This document shows positions 17,477 to 26,389 of a stretch of 64,000 nucleotides of DNA, piece by piece. Each line of letters starts with the position of its first letter. The first letter of the stretch is position 1. The position numbers were made by a program, and so were the translations under genes. A model generated the notes under the pieces. That model had not been told where the DNA came from, made no database searches, and saw only the letters and a list, made by a program, of their open reading frames with translations. Location: the NCBI RefSeq assembly GCF_001904725.1, contig NZ_MRCE01000002.1, positions 1 through 64,000 of the forward strand. The letters run 5' to 3'. The stretch is from Phormidium ambiguum IAM M-71 (GTDB taxonomy: Bacteria; Cyanobacteriota; Cyanobacteriia; Cyanobacteriales; Aerosakkonemataceae).

Positions 17477-18109
17477 ATGACAGAAGTTCAGAATCAAACC
17501 CCTGAAAAAAATCTCCAACAAAAATATGATAATGCCTGGTTAGAGGTATTAAAAACCATTTTACTAAGTGGTATTTTAGCTATTGGGATTCGTACTGTTG
17601 TTGCGGAAGCCCGTTATATTCCTTCAGGTTCGATGTTGGAAACTTTGCAAATCAACGATCGCTTAATTGTTGATAAGCTAAGTTACAAGTTTAGTTCTCC
17701 CCAACGTGGAGATATTATTGTTTTCAATCCTACTAAAGCTTTAGAAAAGCAAAATTTTCATGATGCCTTTATTAAACGAGTAGTTGGTTTACCTGGAGAA
17801 AGAGTAGAAATCAAAAATGGTAAAGTTTACGTTAATGGTAAAGCTTTACAAGAAAAATACATTAATGGACAAGAAACAAGTACGGATGTTTGTCCAACGG
17901 GAGAACCACCTTATTTGGCAAAACCAGTAGTTGTACCTCCTAATTCTTATTTAGTTTTGGGTGATAATCGACGCAATAGTTATGATGGTCGCTGCTGGGG
18001 TTTAGTGCCAAGAGATCGGATTATTGGAAAAGCTTCCATACGTTTTTGGCCTTTAAATAGTATGGGATCGATCGATCGAGAACCTATCTACCCAGCGACT
18101 GAGAAGTAA
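17477..18109 (+). CDS. lepB: Signal peptidase I
   Basis: 210 residues from ATG 17477; a TTG at 17462 would add five residues but looks unlikely. One membrane segment near residues 25-45 (TILLSGILAIGIRTVV) precedes the catalytic serine in ARYIPSGSMLETL. The general-base lysine is in FIKRVVGLPGERVEI, and the box E region is LVLGDNRRNSYDGRCWG. It cleaves signal peptides of exported proteins at the periplasmic face of the plasma or thylakoid membrane. Divergent from pyrC with about 130 bases between the starts. Members of this size with a single anchor are usual for cyanobacteria. Confidence 0.95.
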   Translation: MTEVQNQTPEKNLQQKYDNAWLEVLKTILLSGILAIGIRTVVAEARYIPSGSMLETLQINDRLIVDKLSYKFSSPQRGDIIVFNPTKALEKQNFHDAFIKRVVGLPGERVEIKNGKVYVNGKALQEKYINGQETSTDVCPTGEPPYLAKPVVVPPNSYLVLGDNRRNSYDGRCWGLVPRDRIIGKASIRFWPLNSMGSIDREPIYPATEK

Positions 18110-18150
18110 GAGGGCAAGGGGACAAGGAGACAAGGGGAATTTTTACTTTC

Positions 18151-18189
18151 CCTTCTGCCTTCTGCCTTCTGCCTTCTGACTTCTGCCTT
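18151..18189 (+). repeat. Heptanucleotide repeat (TGCCTTC)n
   Basis: Five near-perfect copies of TGCCTTC in the gap between convergent lepB and the pyrC-like gene. Related tracts are at 19606, 36709, 36788 and 57024. This belongs to the class of short tandemly repeated repetitive sequences known from filamentous cyanobacteria. Confidence 0.8.
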
Positions 18190-18194
18190 TAAAA

Positions 18195-19433
18195 TCAGCA
18201 CCAAGTTTGCAAAATTCGTCCGGTTAATTCTTTGCCTAACCAAGGGGTATTTGTAGCAAGAGAACAAAGATTACTAATATTTACTTGCCAGGTTTCTTTG
18301 GGGGCAAAAAGAGTTAACTCGGCGCGATAACCTGGGTTAATTGTCGGGGGTGTTTGCTGCAAACATTCAGCTGGGCGAGTACTCAAAAGTCGCCAAAGTT
18401 CCAAAGGGGAAATTTCGCCAGTTGTGACTAAGTTTTGCCACAGTAAGGGTAAAGCTAATTCTAAACCAATTGCACCGGGGGGCGCTTCGGCAAAAGCGAC
18501 TGTTTTCTCTTCGTAAGTATAAGGTGTGTGATCGATCGCAATCGCATCAATTATCCCTTGCTTGATTCCTCGCCGCAAGGCTAAACGGTCATTCGGTGTC
18601 CCTAAAGGCGGTTCTATTCTTAATGATGGGTTGTAACTGGCGATCGCTTCCGTGTCTAATAGTAAGTGCATCCAGGTTGTACTAGCGGTAATGGGCAACC
18701 CGCGCGATCGAGCATCCTCAATTAGTTGTACGCTACGAGCAGTAGAAACCCGCATAATGTGGACAGGTGTACCCACAACGGCGATAATTTCCAACAAAGC
18801 AGCAAGGGCGGAACTTTCCCCAATTACCGAGTTTCCTGATAGTCCAAAACGGATGGAATCAGCACCTTCGCGCATTACACCATTGCCAACTAATTCCGGG
18901 TAAGATGGCCATAGTGCGATCGGTTTACCCAAAGGCTGGAGATATTCCAAAACTCTGCGTAGCAAAGCTAAATTTACAATAGGTTTGCCATCAGCAAAAC
19001 CCACAACTCCTGCTTCTGCTAATTCTGCCATTTCAGTCATTTGCTGACCTTGAACACCTTGAGTTATTGCGCCCCAAGGAAGCAACTGAGGAGAATTTTT
19101 TTGAAATTTGGTGACAGCAGCGGGGTTATCTATTGCTGGGGAAGTATCGGGGAGAATGGCGAGACGAGTAAAACCTCCAGAAATAGCAGCTTTTTGTAAT
19201 GATTCTAAAGTTTCCCGTTCCTCAAATCCTGGTTCGCCAGAATGACTGTACAGGTCTACTAAACCAGGGGCTAAAATTAATTCATGACAATTCCGTACTT
19301 GGGTATCAGAAGGAAACTCATAAATCTGATTTTCTACAGCTTTAATGTAACCATCAATAATTAAAACATCAGCTGTTCTTTCTGTCCCAGAAATAGGGTC
19401 TAGTATTCTTACTTGTTGGAGTAATTCATTCAT
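18195..19433 (-). CDS. Dihydroorotase-like protein with lost metal ligands
   Basis: 412 residues, aligned over its whole length with dihydroorotases (DVLIIDGYIKAVENQ, LAPGLVDLYSHSGEPG, GGFTRLAILPDTSPAID, AIAIDHTPYTYEEK, and the C-terminal PTINPGYRAELTLFA). Key residues differ: H-x-H reads Y-S-H, the substrate arginine after it is glycine, the usual HCED is WPSYPEL, the next conserved histidine is arginine (HIMRVSTARS), and DHAPH is DHTPY. This looks like a pseudo-enzyme, comparable to PyrC'-type subunits that only hold aspartate carbamoyltransferase together in some bacteria. That partner role is inference; pyrB is not in this window. Low catalytic competence is the well-supported part. Confidence 0.85.
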   Translation of the reverse strand: MNELLQQVRILDPISGTERTADVLIIDGYIKAVENQIYEFPSDTQVRNCHELILAPGLVDLYSHSGEPGFEERETLESLQKAAISGGFTRLAILPDTSPAIDNPAAVTKFQKNSPQLLPWGAITQGVQGQQMTEMAELAEAGVVGFADGKPIVNLALLRRVLEYLQPLGKPIALWPSYPELVGNGVMREGADSIRFGLSGNSVIGESSALAALLEIIAVVGTPVHIMRVSTARSVQLIEDARSRGLPITASTTWMHLLLDTEAIASYNPSLRIEPPLGTPNDRLALRRGIKQGIIDAIAIDHTPYTYEEKTVAFAEAPPGAIGLELALPLLWQNLVTTGEISPLELWRLLSTRPAECLQQTPPTINPGYRAELTLFAPKETWQVNISNLCSLATNTPWLGKELTGRILQTWC

Positions 19434-19473
19434 TTGTCATTTATCATTTGTCATTAATTATTTGTCATTTGTG

Positions 19474-19570
19474 ATTAGACTTCTTGCAAAAGTTTAGAAA
19501 TCTTGGTTTTTTTAACCACAGATATCCACAGATGAATATAGAGATTATCTATTTTTGCAAGAGGTCTAAT
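19474..19570. mobile_element. MITE-like element with AGACYTCTTGCAAAA ends
   Basis: A 97-base stretch whose ends are inverted copies: ATTAGACTTCTTGCAAAAG on the left and TTTTTGCAAGAGGTCTAAT on the right. The inside holds no gene. The preceding bases 19434-19473 are short TTTGTCATT repeats. It lies upstream of the pyrC-like start and downstream of the phosphatase gene. Confidence 0.65.
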
Positions 19571-19625
19571 GATAAATGACTAACCCTTTAACCTTTCCCT
19601 TTTTTCCTTCTGCCTTCTGCCTTTT

Positions 19626-21023
19626 CTACAATGCGCCTGCTGCGGTTTTATCTAATACTCCTCCGCCTAAATGAGAGGTGATATTCATTGATTGCAAGAC
19701 TGGTAATGCTTCTATTCCATTAGGATAATCGATGACGGTGACGGCACCATTACCTTGTTTGAAATTCCAGAAATGTTCGGGGCCTAAGTTGAATAAGTGG
19801 GCGAGAATGGCTTTATTAATAGCATCATGGGCAACAACTAAAATTGTTTTTGGTTGTTGGCTGTATTTTACTACTATAGATTGCCAAGCTGCGATCGCTC
19901 TATCCCAAACTTGTTGTAAGTTTTCTCCTTCCGGCATTTGCACTGTTTCCGGCGCATTCTGCCATTGTTTTAATAAACCAGGATAACTTTCTTCAATCTC
20001 GTTTTCGTACTTTCCTTCCCAAAGTCCATGACTAATTTCTTGTAAATCTGGAAGTAATTCCAATGACACTCCTGGATGATACTTCAAGATATTTTCGGCT
20101 GTTTCTTTGGGGCGTAACATTGGACTAGTAATAGCCAAGTCAATTTCTACATTTTTCAGAAATTCTGCGGCTGCTTTTGATTGTTCCCTGCCATTATCAT
20201 TCAAAGGAACATCAATTTGTCCTTGGAATCTTTTCTGACGGTTCCACTCAGTTTCCCCATGTCTAACTAATAATAAACGAGGGCCTTTATGATTAGGACG
20301 ATGATTAGGTAAAATTCCTCCTAAATGACTGGTTACATTCATGGATTCTATTTGTACCTGCTGCACTCCTTTGCTATCTTCTCCATTTGCATCAAAGGAG
20401 AAATTATCGGGGAAATTCAAAACGCTAACGCCACAATTCGATTGTTGAATTGAATGATAAGAAGCTGGAGGAATGCCTGTGGCTGTAGAGATTAAAGCGC
20501 GATTAATCCCATTATGCGCCACAATCATAATTGTTTGCCCTTGATGGCGCGGCAATATTTCTTTCCAGAATGACTTGGCTTGTTCAAATAAGGCTAGTAC
20601 TGGGAAATATTCTTCAGTGTTTCCTGTCTCTGTCGGTACTAGCATTCGCAATTTATCTGGGGAATGCTTCCAACAATGATAATCTTCGGGATACTTTTCT
20701 TTTACCTCTTGCTTTAACATTCCTTGCCAAAGAGGTAGGTGAATTTCCATCAGATTATTTTTAACTTCTACTGAAGTTAGCTCTGATGTTTCTAAACAGG
20801 AAAAAATAGTTAATGCTGTTTCTTTAGCACGTTGTAAAGGACTACTATAAATAGCAGCAAATTTTAGTCCTTTAAGGGCGCTAGCAACTTGAACGGCAGT
20901 AGCACGGCCTTCTTCAGTTAAAATAGACGCATCTAAGCGACCTTGGATTCTTTGTTCTTTGTTGTAGCTGCTTTGCCCATGACGGACAACGATCACACGA
21001 GTTGACAGAGTTTTATCCTCCAC
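19626..21023 (-). CDS. Tandem-domain histidine phosphatase (phosphoglycerate-mutase-like)
   Basis: 465 residues made of two histidine-phosphatase domains. The first begins VIVVRHGQSSYNKEQRIQGR and has IMIVAHNGINRALI; the second begins LLLVRHGETEWNRQKRFQGQ and has ILVVAHDAINKAIL. Both keep the catalytic RHG histidine and the second histidine, so both could be active. Each domain ends in a near-copy of SMNVTSHLGGILP / SMNITSHLGGGVL, showing an internal duplication. Cyanobacterial members have been linked to phosphoserine or other small phosphomonoesters, but the substrate here cannot be fixed. The start is a GTG at 21023; no better start is visible. Long internal repeats at the protein level are the main oddity. 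Confidence 0.85.
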   Translation of the reverse strand: MEDKTLSTRVIVVRHGQSSYNKEQRIQGRLDASILTEEGRATAVQVASALKGLKFAAIYSSPLQRAKETALTIFSCLETSELTSVEVKNNLMEIHLPLWQGMLKQEVKEKYPEDYHCWKHSPDKLRMLVPTETGNTEEYFPVLALFEQAKSFWKEILPRHQGQTIMIVAHNGINRALISTATGIPPASYHSIQQSNCGVSVLNFPDNFSFDANGEDSKGVQQVQIESMNVTSHLGGILPNHRPNHKGPRLLLVRHGETEWNRQKRFQGQIDVPLNDNGREQSKAAAEFLKNVEIDLAITSPMLRPKETAENILKYHPGVSLELLPDLQEISHGLWEGKYENEIEESYPGLLKQWQNAPETVQMPEGENLQQVWDRAIAAWQSIVVKYSQQPKTILVVAHDAINKAILAHLFNLGPEHFWNFKQGNGAVTVIDYPNGIEALPVLQSMNITSHLGGGVLDKTAAGAL

Positions 21024-21178
21024 AAAATTTTTCAGTGAGGGAGCGATTGAGCATTATTATGCCAAGATGATTTTACCTTATGCTTGGACATTTAGATGGT
21101 TTTATTGATGCGATCGCAGACTCAACCATAAATTCAGTTTCTTTACGTCATTGCGTCATTTCAACTTGAGGATTCGGA

Positions 21179-21511
21179 ATGCAATCAAATCAGGAAACTA
21201 TCGTCAAGGAAAGTTGGTGGCTAATGTATTGTTGTTTTCCAAATCTGCGTTGGGCTCGACTGCAAGTTTACAGCGATGGATTTGCCGAAGTCTTAGATTC
21301 TGATGGTTCTAAATTTAAATTTCCGCATCAGGAAAAAGCGCAGTATTTTCTATTAGAAGATGAATACATATCTTTTGAAAATCTCGATCTAGAAGATGAA
21401 CAAGATTTGAGTATTACATTGGATTCAATAGAAATACCAAGTGGCAAGACTGATGAAGAATTGATAGGTAAAATGTATGTTAAACACCAAACTATAATGA
21501 AAATCGCCTAG
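21179..21511 (+). CDS. Hypothetical protein
   Basis: 110 residues with no family I recognise. The N-terminal part is Trp-rich (ESWWLMYCCFPNLRWARLQV) and looks like a beta-sheet protein; the middle is acidic (FENLDLEDEQDLSITLDSIE). No signal peptide, membrane segment or catalytic motif. TTGAGGATTCGG precedes the ATG, giving a plausible GAGG ribosome-binding site. Codon use resembles the surroundings, and the gene is flanked by longer spacers on both sides, so it is probably monocistronic. I consider it a real gene because of the site and the normal composition. Confidence 0.6.
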   Translation: MQSNQETIVKESWWLMYCCFPNLRWARLQVYSDGFAEVLDSDGSKFKFPHQEKAQYFLLEDEYISFENLDLEDEQDLSITLDSIEIPSGKTDEELIGKMYVKHQTIMKIA

Positions 21512-21635
21512 TTCGGTCGAGAAGTATAAAATTAACTGTGGCTGTAAAATCCACTGTTGATGAATAAATTAAATAGTTATACTCATAAGCTCCCAAATAA
21601 GCTTTAATAGTAAGGGGAAATTAGCGGAGAATTAA

Positions 21636-23162
21636 ATGACATTCAAACGGTTAATTTTAGGATTGTTAACGGTTTTTTTAGTTGTGTTTTTCATTGGCCC
21701 ATCTTTGTTGGGAAGTTGGCAACAGCCACAAATTCAAAGCCGTTTAGAACTTTACCAAACTAATTTACTATTACACGCAACCGAGTGGCAAGGGGAACCA
21801 GGGGAGGAAATAAATAGTAAGTCTCTACGCGATACTTTAATAGGCGTAGAACCTTTGAAAAATGCCCAAAAGCAATATCAAGAAGCGCGAGAACAAGCGG
21901 AGACTAATTTAGCAAAAACTAAGGCACAAGCGCAAGTTTTGCCCACCAAAAGTCCTCAACTAGAATCAACTGTTACTCAGTTGCAAGATTTCATTAATCA
22001 AGCAGATTTACGTTTGGGAATTTTGCAAGCTACTCAAGGAGAAACTACAGATGCAATTGCAACATGGAAATCGGTAATTAAAAATTTATCATTAGATAAT
22101 TCTGATGCAAAATCTTTGCAGGTTGCTGAAGTTTTGATTGGTTTATGGAGTAACCCAAACCAAATTTTACCTGATTCTGAGGCGATAATAAAAAAAAGCT
22201 TTGCTGGTTGGTTTCGTTATCAATCTTTGTCCCAGCTTTATTCAGTACAGCAAAGAGAAGAAGCTTTGGCTGAACTCAAGGAGAATGAGCAAGAAATAGC
22301 CGAAAAAGCTGTGCTCAAATTAGCAATTGTTGGGGCTGTACCGACGATCGGATTTTTGATTGGCGTGGGATTAGTTCTGTTTTTGTTAATTCAAAGAGCA
22401 ATTAAAGGAAAAGATTCTTTGTTAGCCCAAAATGGGGATTTAAATTGGTCAACACCTTGGGATGGGGAAATTATTTTACAGGTGTTTGTTGCTGGCTTTT
22501 TCTTAATGCAAATTTTGGTATCAATTTTGGTGTTACCAATAAGCTTAAAACTGTTAAATCTTGATACGACAAATTTTGATTTACGTTCTAAGGCGCTTTT
22601 AGTTTTTGTTAATTATCTCTTTGTCGCTGCGGCTGCTTTGTTAGTGTTGTATGTGTCAATTAAAACTTTCTTCCCTTTACCAGAAGGATGGTTTCAGTTT
22701 AAACTGTTAGATAAGTGGGTATTTTGGGGTTTTGGTGGCTATGTTGCCGCTTTGCCTTTGGTGATTGTAGTTTCCTTAATTAACCAGCAAGTTTGGCAAG
22801 GACAAGGGGGCAGTAATCCGCTATTATCGTTAGCCTTGGAAGGCAAAGATTTGGTGGCGTTGGGAATATTTTTTGTGACGGCAGCGATCGCAGCGCCAAT
22901 ATTTGAAGAGATTTTGTTTCGGGGATTTTTGTTACCTTCTTTGACTCGTTATTTGCCAGTTTGGGGTGCGATTGTTGTGAGTAGTTTACTATTTGCGATC
23001 GCGCATCTCAGCCTTTCCGAAGTTCTGCCATTAACAACTTTAGGTATCGTATTAGGTGTAGTTTACACGCGATCGCGCAATCTCCTAGCCTCAATTTTTC
23101 TCCACAGTCTTTGGAATAGCGGTACTTTGATTAGTTTGTTTCTCCTGGGTAGTAGTGTGTAA
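21636..23162 (+). CDS. CPBP-family intramembrane metalloprotease
   Basis: 508 residues. An N-terminal membrane segment (about 5-25) is followed by a periplasm-side helical or coiled-coil region (about 60-190, TPR-like, with TTDAIATWKSVIKNL), then six to eight membrane segments. The CPBP (Abi) core is at the C-terminus: FEEILFRGFLLPSLTRY gives E-E-x-x-x-R, LLFAIAHLSLSEVLP gives the metal-binding histidine, and NLLASIFLHSLWNSG gives the final H-x-x-x-N. Related to type II CAAX prenyl endopeptidases and bacteriocin-immunity proteins; the substrate in cyanobacteria is unknown. The long N-terminal extension is typical of a cyanobacterial subgroup. Confidence 0.9.
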   Translation: MTFKRLILGLLTVFLVVFFIGPSLLGSWQQPQIQSRLELYQTNLLLHATEWQGEPGEEINSKSLRDTLIGVEPLKNAQKQYQEAREQAETNLAKTKAQAQVLPTKSPQLESTVTQLQDFINQADLRLGILQATQGETTDAIATWKSVIKNLSLDNSDAKSLQVAEVLIGLWSNPNQILPDSEAIIKKSFAGWFRYQSLSQLYSVQQREEALAELKENEQEIAEKAVLKLAIVGAVPTIGFLIGVGLVLFLLIQRAIKGKDSLLAQNGDLNWSTPWDGEIILQVFVAGFFLMQILVSILVLPISLKLLNLDTTNFDLRSKALLVFVNYLFVAAAALLVLYVSIKTFFPLPEGWFQFKLLDKWVFWGFGGYVAALPLVIVVSLINQQVWQGQGGSNPLLSLALEGKDLVALGIFFVTAAIAAPIFEEILFRGFLLPSLTRYLPVWGAIVVSSLLFAIAHLSLSEVLPLTTLGIVLGVVYTRSRNLLASIFLHSLWNSGTLISLFLLGSSV

Positions 23163-23339
23163 TATCTATTACCTAAATATTGAGGGCAAATTCTTGAGAG
23201 GGGTAGGTTTTGAATTCAATTTTATTCAAATGGTAGATTAAAAAGTTGTGCAGATACAACCAATAAGTTTACCTTTCGCCTAACCTCATAATATGTACAG
23301 TTTTGAATGGCGTAGGTGTCACCGTAAATTATAAAGTCT

Positions 23340-25754
23340 ATGCAAGTGAAGAGCGAATTAGCGATCGCTAACTCTCAATCCGAATCAGAAACAATTACCT
23401 TAGATGTTACCGGGATGAAATGTGCTGGGTGCGTCAAAGCAGTAGAAAATCAGCTAATCCAACATCCAGACGTAATTTCTGCCTGCGTTAATCTGATTAC
23501 TGAAGTAGCAGTTTGCGAGGTAAAATCCGGTAAAGTCGAACCTGCAACTTTAGCTGCTAAATTGACAGAAGCAGGTTTTCCCACTCAACCAAGAAGTTCT
23601 CAAACTCAGTTAAGCAGTAGTGAATATATTAGTCCAGCCGAACGCCATCGTCAGGAAATTAAATCTTCAATTCGGCAACTGGTAATAGCTGGAGTTCTCA
23701 TAGTTTTATCAGGAATTGGTCACTTTACCCGACACTCTAGTCATTTTCCTGGTGATAACGCCACGATTCTCACCTCTTTTTGGTTTCATTGGGGATTAGC
23801 TACCGCTACCTTGTTAGGGCCGGGTCGTTCTATTTTAGTAGATGGATTTCGGGGAATCAGACATAATGCCCCCAACATGAATACTTTGGTGGGATTGGGG
23901 GCTTTTACGGCTTACACTGCAAGTACGATCGCGCTAATCTTTCCTCAACTAGGCTGGGAATGCTTTTTTGATGAACCAGTAATGCTTTTAGGCTTTATTC
24001 TTTTAGGCAGAACTCTCGAAAAACAAGCAAGACTTAAAGCCTCTGCTGCCTTTGAAGCCTTAATTTCCCTACAACCGCGAATGGCAAGATTAATTGCCGA
24101 TCCTAGTGTGGCAGCATTCGGGCCCAATAGCGTGGAAATTCCCGCCGATCAAGTGCGTGTGGGGGAATTCTTACAAGTATTGCCAGGAGAAAAGATACCT
24201 GTTGATGGTGAAGTTGTCGCCGGACAAACAACGGTAAACGAGTCCATGCTTACCGGAGAAGCGATACCTGTTGTAAAGAAAAAAGGGGATACTGTCACGG
24301 CGGGAACTTTAAATCAAAGTGGTGCGATCGCCATTCAAGCCACCCGTACCGGAAAGGATACCACCTTAGCGCAAATTGTCAAATTAGTTGAAACTGCCCA
24401 AATTCGCAAAGCACCAGTACAAAGATTAGCGGATACCGTAGCGGGGTACTTTACTTACGGCGTAATTACAATAGCGACAATTACCTTTTTATTTTGGTAC
24501 TTTGCCGGAACTCGGATTTGGCCGGATGTTTTAGTTAGTGGAAGCATGAGTGATGGCGCACATCATTTGGCTCATCATTTATCACCATTACTATTAAGTT
24601 TAAAATTAGCGATCGCAGTTTTAGTAGTCGCTTGTCCCTGTTCCTTGGGACTCGCCACTCCAACAGCTATCTTAGTTGGCACTGGCATCGGCGCAGAACT
24701 AGGATTACTGATTAAAGGTGGAGATGTTTTGGAACAAGTGTCAGCATTAGATACAGTAGTTTTCGACAAAACCGGAACCCTTACCAGCGGTTATCCTACC
24801 GTGACTGACTGTATTCCCAGCAGCAGTTTAGAATCAAATAACTCACCTTTAGCTAACTTTTCCCTTCTCCAACTCGCCGCCGCCGCCGAAAGTGGTAGCC
24901 GCCATCCTCTAGGTAGTGCCATTCACCAAGCAGCAACTGAAGCAGGTTTACCCATTCCCGCTGCCGAAGACTTTTATACTGAACCTGGACAAGGCGTATC
25001 AGCCAAAGTCGAACAGCAGTTAGTGTTAGTCGGAACCGAAACTTGGCTAAAACACCAAGGAGTAGTCATCGATTCGAGTTTGGCCCAAAAAGCCAGCACA
25101 TTAGCAAATACTGGAAAAACCATAGTTTATGTAGCTGCTGGTAATTGTCTGTTAGGGTTAATTGCTTTTACCGACTCGGTGAGATCTGATGCTGCTGAAG
25201 CAGTGGAGGCTTTGAAACAGCTAGGATTGCGAGTTATGATGCTGACTGGAGATCGGCAAAAAGCTGCTGTAGTAGTTGCCGAAAAATTGGGAATTGATAC
25301 AGCGGATATTTTGGCCCAAGTGCAACCAGATGGCAAAGCAAAAACTGTTGCCGATCTACAAAATCAAGGTCATCGAGTAGCTATGATTGGTGATGGGATT
25401 AATGATGCACCAGCTTTAGCTCAAGCAGATGTGGGTATTGCCATGCACGCGGGAACAGATGTAGCGATCGAAAGTGCTCAAATTATCTTGATGCGAAATG
25501 CAGTCATGGATATTGTGACATCGATTAAACTTTCCCGTGCTATTTTCAACAAAATCCGCCAAAATTTATTTTGGGCACTCGCTTATAACATTTTGGGAAT
25601 TCCCGTAGCCGCAGGTATTTTGTTACCGAACTTTGGAGTGGTTCTCAGTCCATCTGCTGCTGGTGCAATGATGGCTTTTAGCTCGGTTAGTGTAGTAACT
25701 AACTCATTGCTATTACGCCGCTTACCTTGGAGTAAACCAAAAACCAGTAATTAA
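23340..25754 (+). CDS. Copper-type P1B ATPase (CtaA/PacS family)
   Basis: 804 residues. Residues 20-85 form a heavy-metal-associated domain with GMKCAGC (Cys 28 and 31). Membrane helices carry the transport motif VACPCSLGLATPTA (about 432-434). The phosphorylation site is VFDKTGTLTSG (about 476), followed by SGSRHPLGSAI, MMLTGDRQKAA and MIGDGINDAPALAQAD. The C-P-C motif with a GMxCxxC domain indicates Cu(I). Cyanobacteria use CtaA for import across the plasma membrane and PacS for import into thylakoids; the KCAGCVKAVE form reminds me of CtaA, but the choice is not proven. An odd His-rich loop, GAHHLAHHLSPL, precedes the C-P-C helix and might sense or buffer metal. No copper chaperone gene is adjacent. 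Confidence 0.92.
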   Translation: MQVKSELAIANSQSESETITLDVTGMKCAGCVKAVENQLIQHPDVISACVNLITEVAVCEVKSGKVEPATLAAKLTEAGFPTQPRSSQTQLSSSEYISPAERHRQEIKSSIRQLVIAGVLIVLSGIGHFTRHSSHFPGDNATILTSFWFHWGLATATLLGPGRSILVDGFRGIRHNAPNMNTLVGLGAFTAYTASTIALIFPQLGWECFFDEPVMLLGFILLGRTLEKQARLKASAAFEALISLQPRMARLIADPSVAAFGPNSVEIPADQVRVGEFLQVLPGEKIPVDGEVVAGQTTVNESMLTGEAIPVVKKKGDTVTAGTLNQSGAIAIQATRTGKDTTLAQIVKLVETAQIRKAPVQRLADTVAGYFTYGVITIATITFLFWYFAGTRIWPDVLVSGSMSDGAHHLAHHLSPLLLSLKLAIAVLVVACPCSLGLATPTAILVGTGIGAELGLLIKGGDVLEQVSALDTVVFDKTGTLTSGYPTVTDCIPSSSLESNNSPLANFSLLQLAAAAESGSRHPLGSAIHQAATEAGLPIPAAEDFYTEPGQGVSAKVEQQLVLVGTETWLKHQGVVIDSSLAQKASTLANTGKTIVYVAAGNCLLGLIAFTDSVRSDAAEAVEALKQLGLRVMMLTGDRQKAAVVVAEKLGIDTADILAQVQPDGKAKTVADLQNQGHRVAMIGDGINDAPALAQADVGIAMHAGTDVAIESAQIILMRNAVMDIVTSIKLSRAIFNKIRQNLFWALAYNILGIPVAAGILLPNFGVVLSPSAAGAMMAFSSVSVVTNSLLLRRLPWSKPKTSN

Positions 25755-25771
25755 CTACTACCAGAAACTAT

Positions 25772-25831
25772 AAAAGTAAAAAGGGTTAACTAACTGCCAA
25801 AAAATTGACTTTTGTTGCTTTTTTTACTTTT
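25772..25831. terminator. Possible hairpin downstream of the copper ATPase
   Basis: AAAAGTAAAAAG and CTTTTTTTACTTTT can pair imperfectly across about 34 bases, giving an A/T-rich stem. Weak as a terminator because the stem has few G:C pairs; its place just after the ATPase stop supports the reading. Confidence 0.35.
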
Positions 25832-25916
25832 GTGTTTCCCAAAACTGGCTTAGTTAATTATTTTGATACAAAGGGGAATGATAATCTTATTAATTTGTTG
25901 CAGGATAGGTTTTTCA

Positions 25917-26333
25917 ATGACAATATCACACAGTAAATACGTCTTAATGGTTGAGGATGACAAGGGGCGTAAGGAGTTTAAGCTCACTAAGCCTGTATAT
26001 TCGATCGGTCGAGATCCAGACTGTAATATTCGCTTATACTCCCAGTTTGTTTCTCGTCGCCATGCTACTTTACTGCAATTACCGAAATCAGATGGCAGTT
26101 ATTGTTACCGCATTGTGGATGGAGACGCTAAGGGTAAAACTAGTTCTAATGGTTTGATTATCAATGGTCGAAAAATGGCTGCTCATGACCTTAGAGATAA
26201 AGATGAGGTGGTCTTCGGTCCGGGTGTGAAGGCGACTTATTATCAGATGAAACCAGACACTACTGTCCCCACAGGACCACTTGAAGACCCTTACGACATT
26301 ACCTTGATTAATCCTGCTAGTTTTGACGAATGA
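25917..26333 (+). CDS. FHA-domain protein
   Basis: 138 residues from ATG 25917, preferred because upstream in-frame starts would add a hydrophobic stretch not typical of this family and have poor sites. The FHA fold is clear: VYSIGRDPDCNIRLYSQFVS carries the phosphothreonine-contacting arginine and serine, followed by RRHATLLQL and TSSNGLIINGRKM. FHA domains bind phosphothreonine peptides in Ser/Thr kinase signalling. Nothing else is fused here apart from a short tail (LEDPYDITLINPASFDE). The gene follows the copper ATPase in the same direction but with a 160-base spacer. Confidence 0.85.
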   Translation: MTISHSKYVLMVEDDKGRKEFKLTKPVYSIGRDPDCNIRLYSQFVSRRHATLLQLPKSDGSYCYRIVDGDAKGKTSSNGLIINGRKMAAHDLRDKDEVVFGPGVKATYYQMKPDTTVPTGPLEDPYDITLINPASFDE

Positions 26334-26389
26334 TGCCGATCGATTCGATCGGATCTATTTATATAAAGTCTCCTAATCTTTAACAGTAG

